13,799 nt of DNA from Candidatus Stahliibacteriota bacterium (lineage in GTDB: Bacteria; Hydrothermota; Tepidihabitantia; B3-TA06): contig DAOVCF010000028.1 of assembly GCA_030670165.1 (NCBI GenBank), positions 1-13,799 on the forward strand, in the 5' to 3' direction. Position 1 is the first letter of the stretch; every line of letters starts with the position of its first letter. Shown piece by piece: positions 13,755 to 13,799 of this stretch. The translations under genes and the position numbers were made by a program. The notes below the pieces were generated by a model, which did not search any database, was not told the DNA's origin, and saw nothing but the letters and a program-made list of their open reading frames with translations.

Positions 13755-13781
13755 CCACAGATAATCGAGGAGGTTTACATT

Positions 13782-13799
13782 ATGAGGATCATGGTGCGA
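13782..13799 (+). CDS. Start of a gene cut by the window's right edge
   Basis: Only MRIMVR is visible, running off the window. The start is supported by GAGGAGG 8 bases upstream and by the strong promoter before it. Nothing can be said about its function. The promoter strength suggests a well-expressed gene separate from the esterase-glycosidase unit. Confidence 0.7.

Noticed and set aside
13702..13764. Small frame of 20 codons starting in repeat copy 2 with the same MDGGEI as the glycosidase
   Set aside because: The shared start comes only from the repeat. The rest overlaps the promoter of the next gene, so it is not likely to be translated.

Overview
The window reads as chromosomal DNA of a diderm (Gram-negative-type) bacterium. 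It carries lipid A enzymes (LpxA, LpxC, LpxD), FabZ, an OmpH/Skp-type periplasmic chaperone and predicted outer-membrane barrels. The PASTA-domain genes beside rpe and the unfamiliar barrels suggest an uncultured lineage near the FCB group or candidate division WOR-3. That placement is inference only. I found no tRNA, rRNA, CRISPR array, transposase or integrase.

Region 1 (29-8885, minus strand) is a dense envelope gene block. In transcription order it holds an OmpH/Skp fusion protein, lpxD, lpxC, fabZ, lpxA, a small DUF167 (YggU) gene, an Fn3-like exported protein, two tandem membrane-anchored PASTA proteins and rpe. After a 261-base gap comes ffh, which has its own candidate promoter. Most junctions from lpxD to the second PASTA gene overlap or lie within about 30 bases, so this is probably one operon. 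It would supply early lipid A synthesis, the chaperone for outer-membrane proteins and a set of surface-facing adhesion or scaffold domains. lpxB and bamA are not in the window.

Region 2 (8886-9061) is a divergent promoter region. A TTGACA-type promoter faces each way. The leftward one lies so close to the OmpH start that the message may be leaderless.

Region 3 (9062-13799, plus strand) holds a 553-residue predicted outer-membrane barrel, a hairpin, an exported TPR plus alpha/beta-hydrolase esterase, a GH113-like glycosidase and a second barrel-like exported protein. At the right edge a near-consensus promoter leads into the first codons of another gene.

The most unusual structure is a 20-base exact direct repeat bounding the glycosidase and second barrel genes. 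Copy one is the 3' end of the esterase gene. Copy two lies just past the second barrel gene and again spells EWMEGK plus a stop. This is what insertion of a two-gene cassette at a gene's 3' end would leave. Other points worth a second look are the OmpH fusion to a CsgG/FlgO-like domain, the kinase-less PASTA pair next to rpe, and the 68-base lpxC/fabZ overlap.
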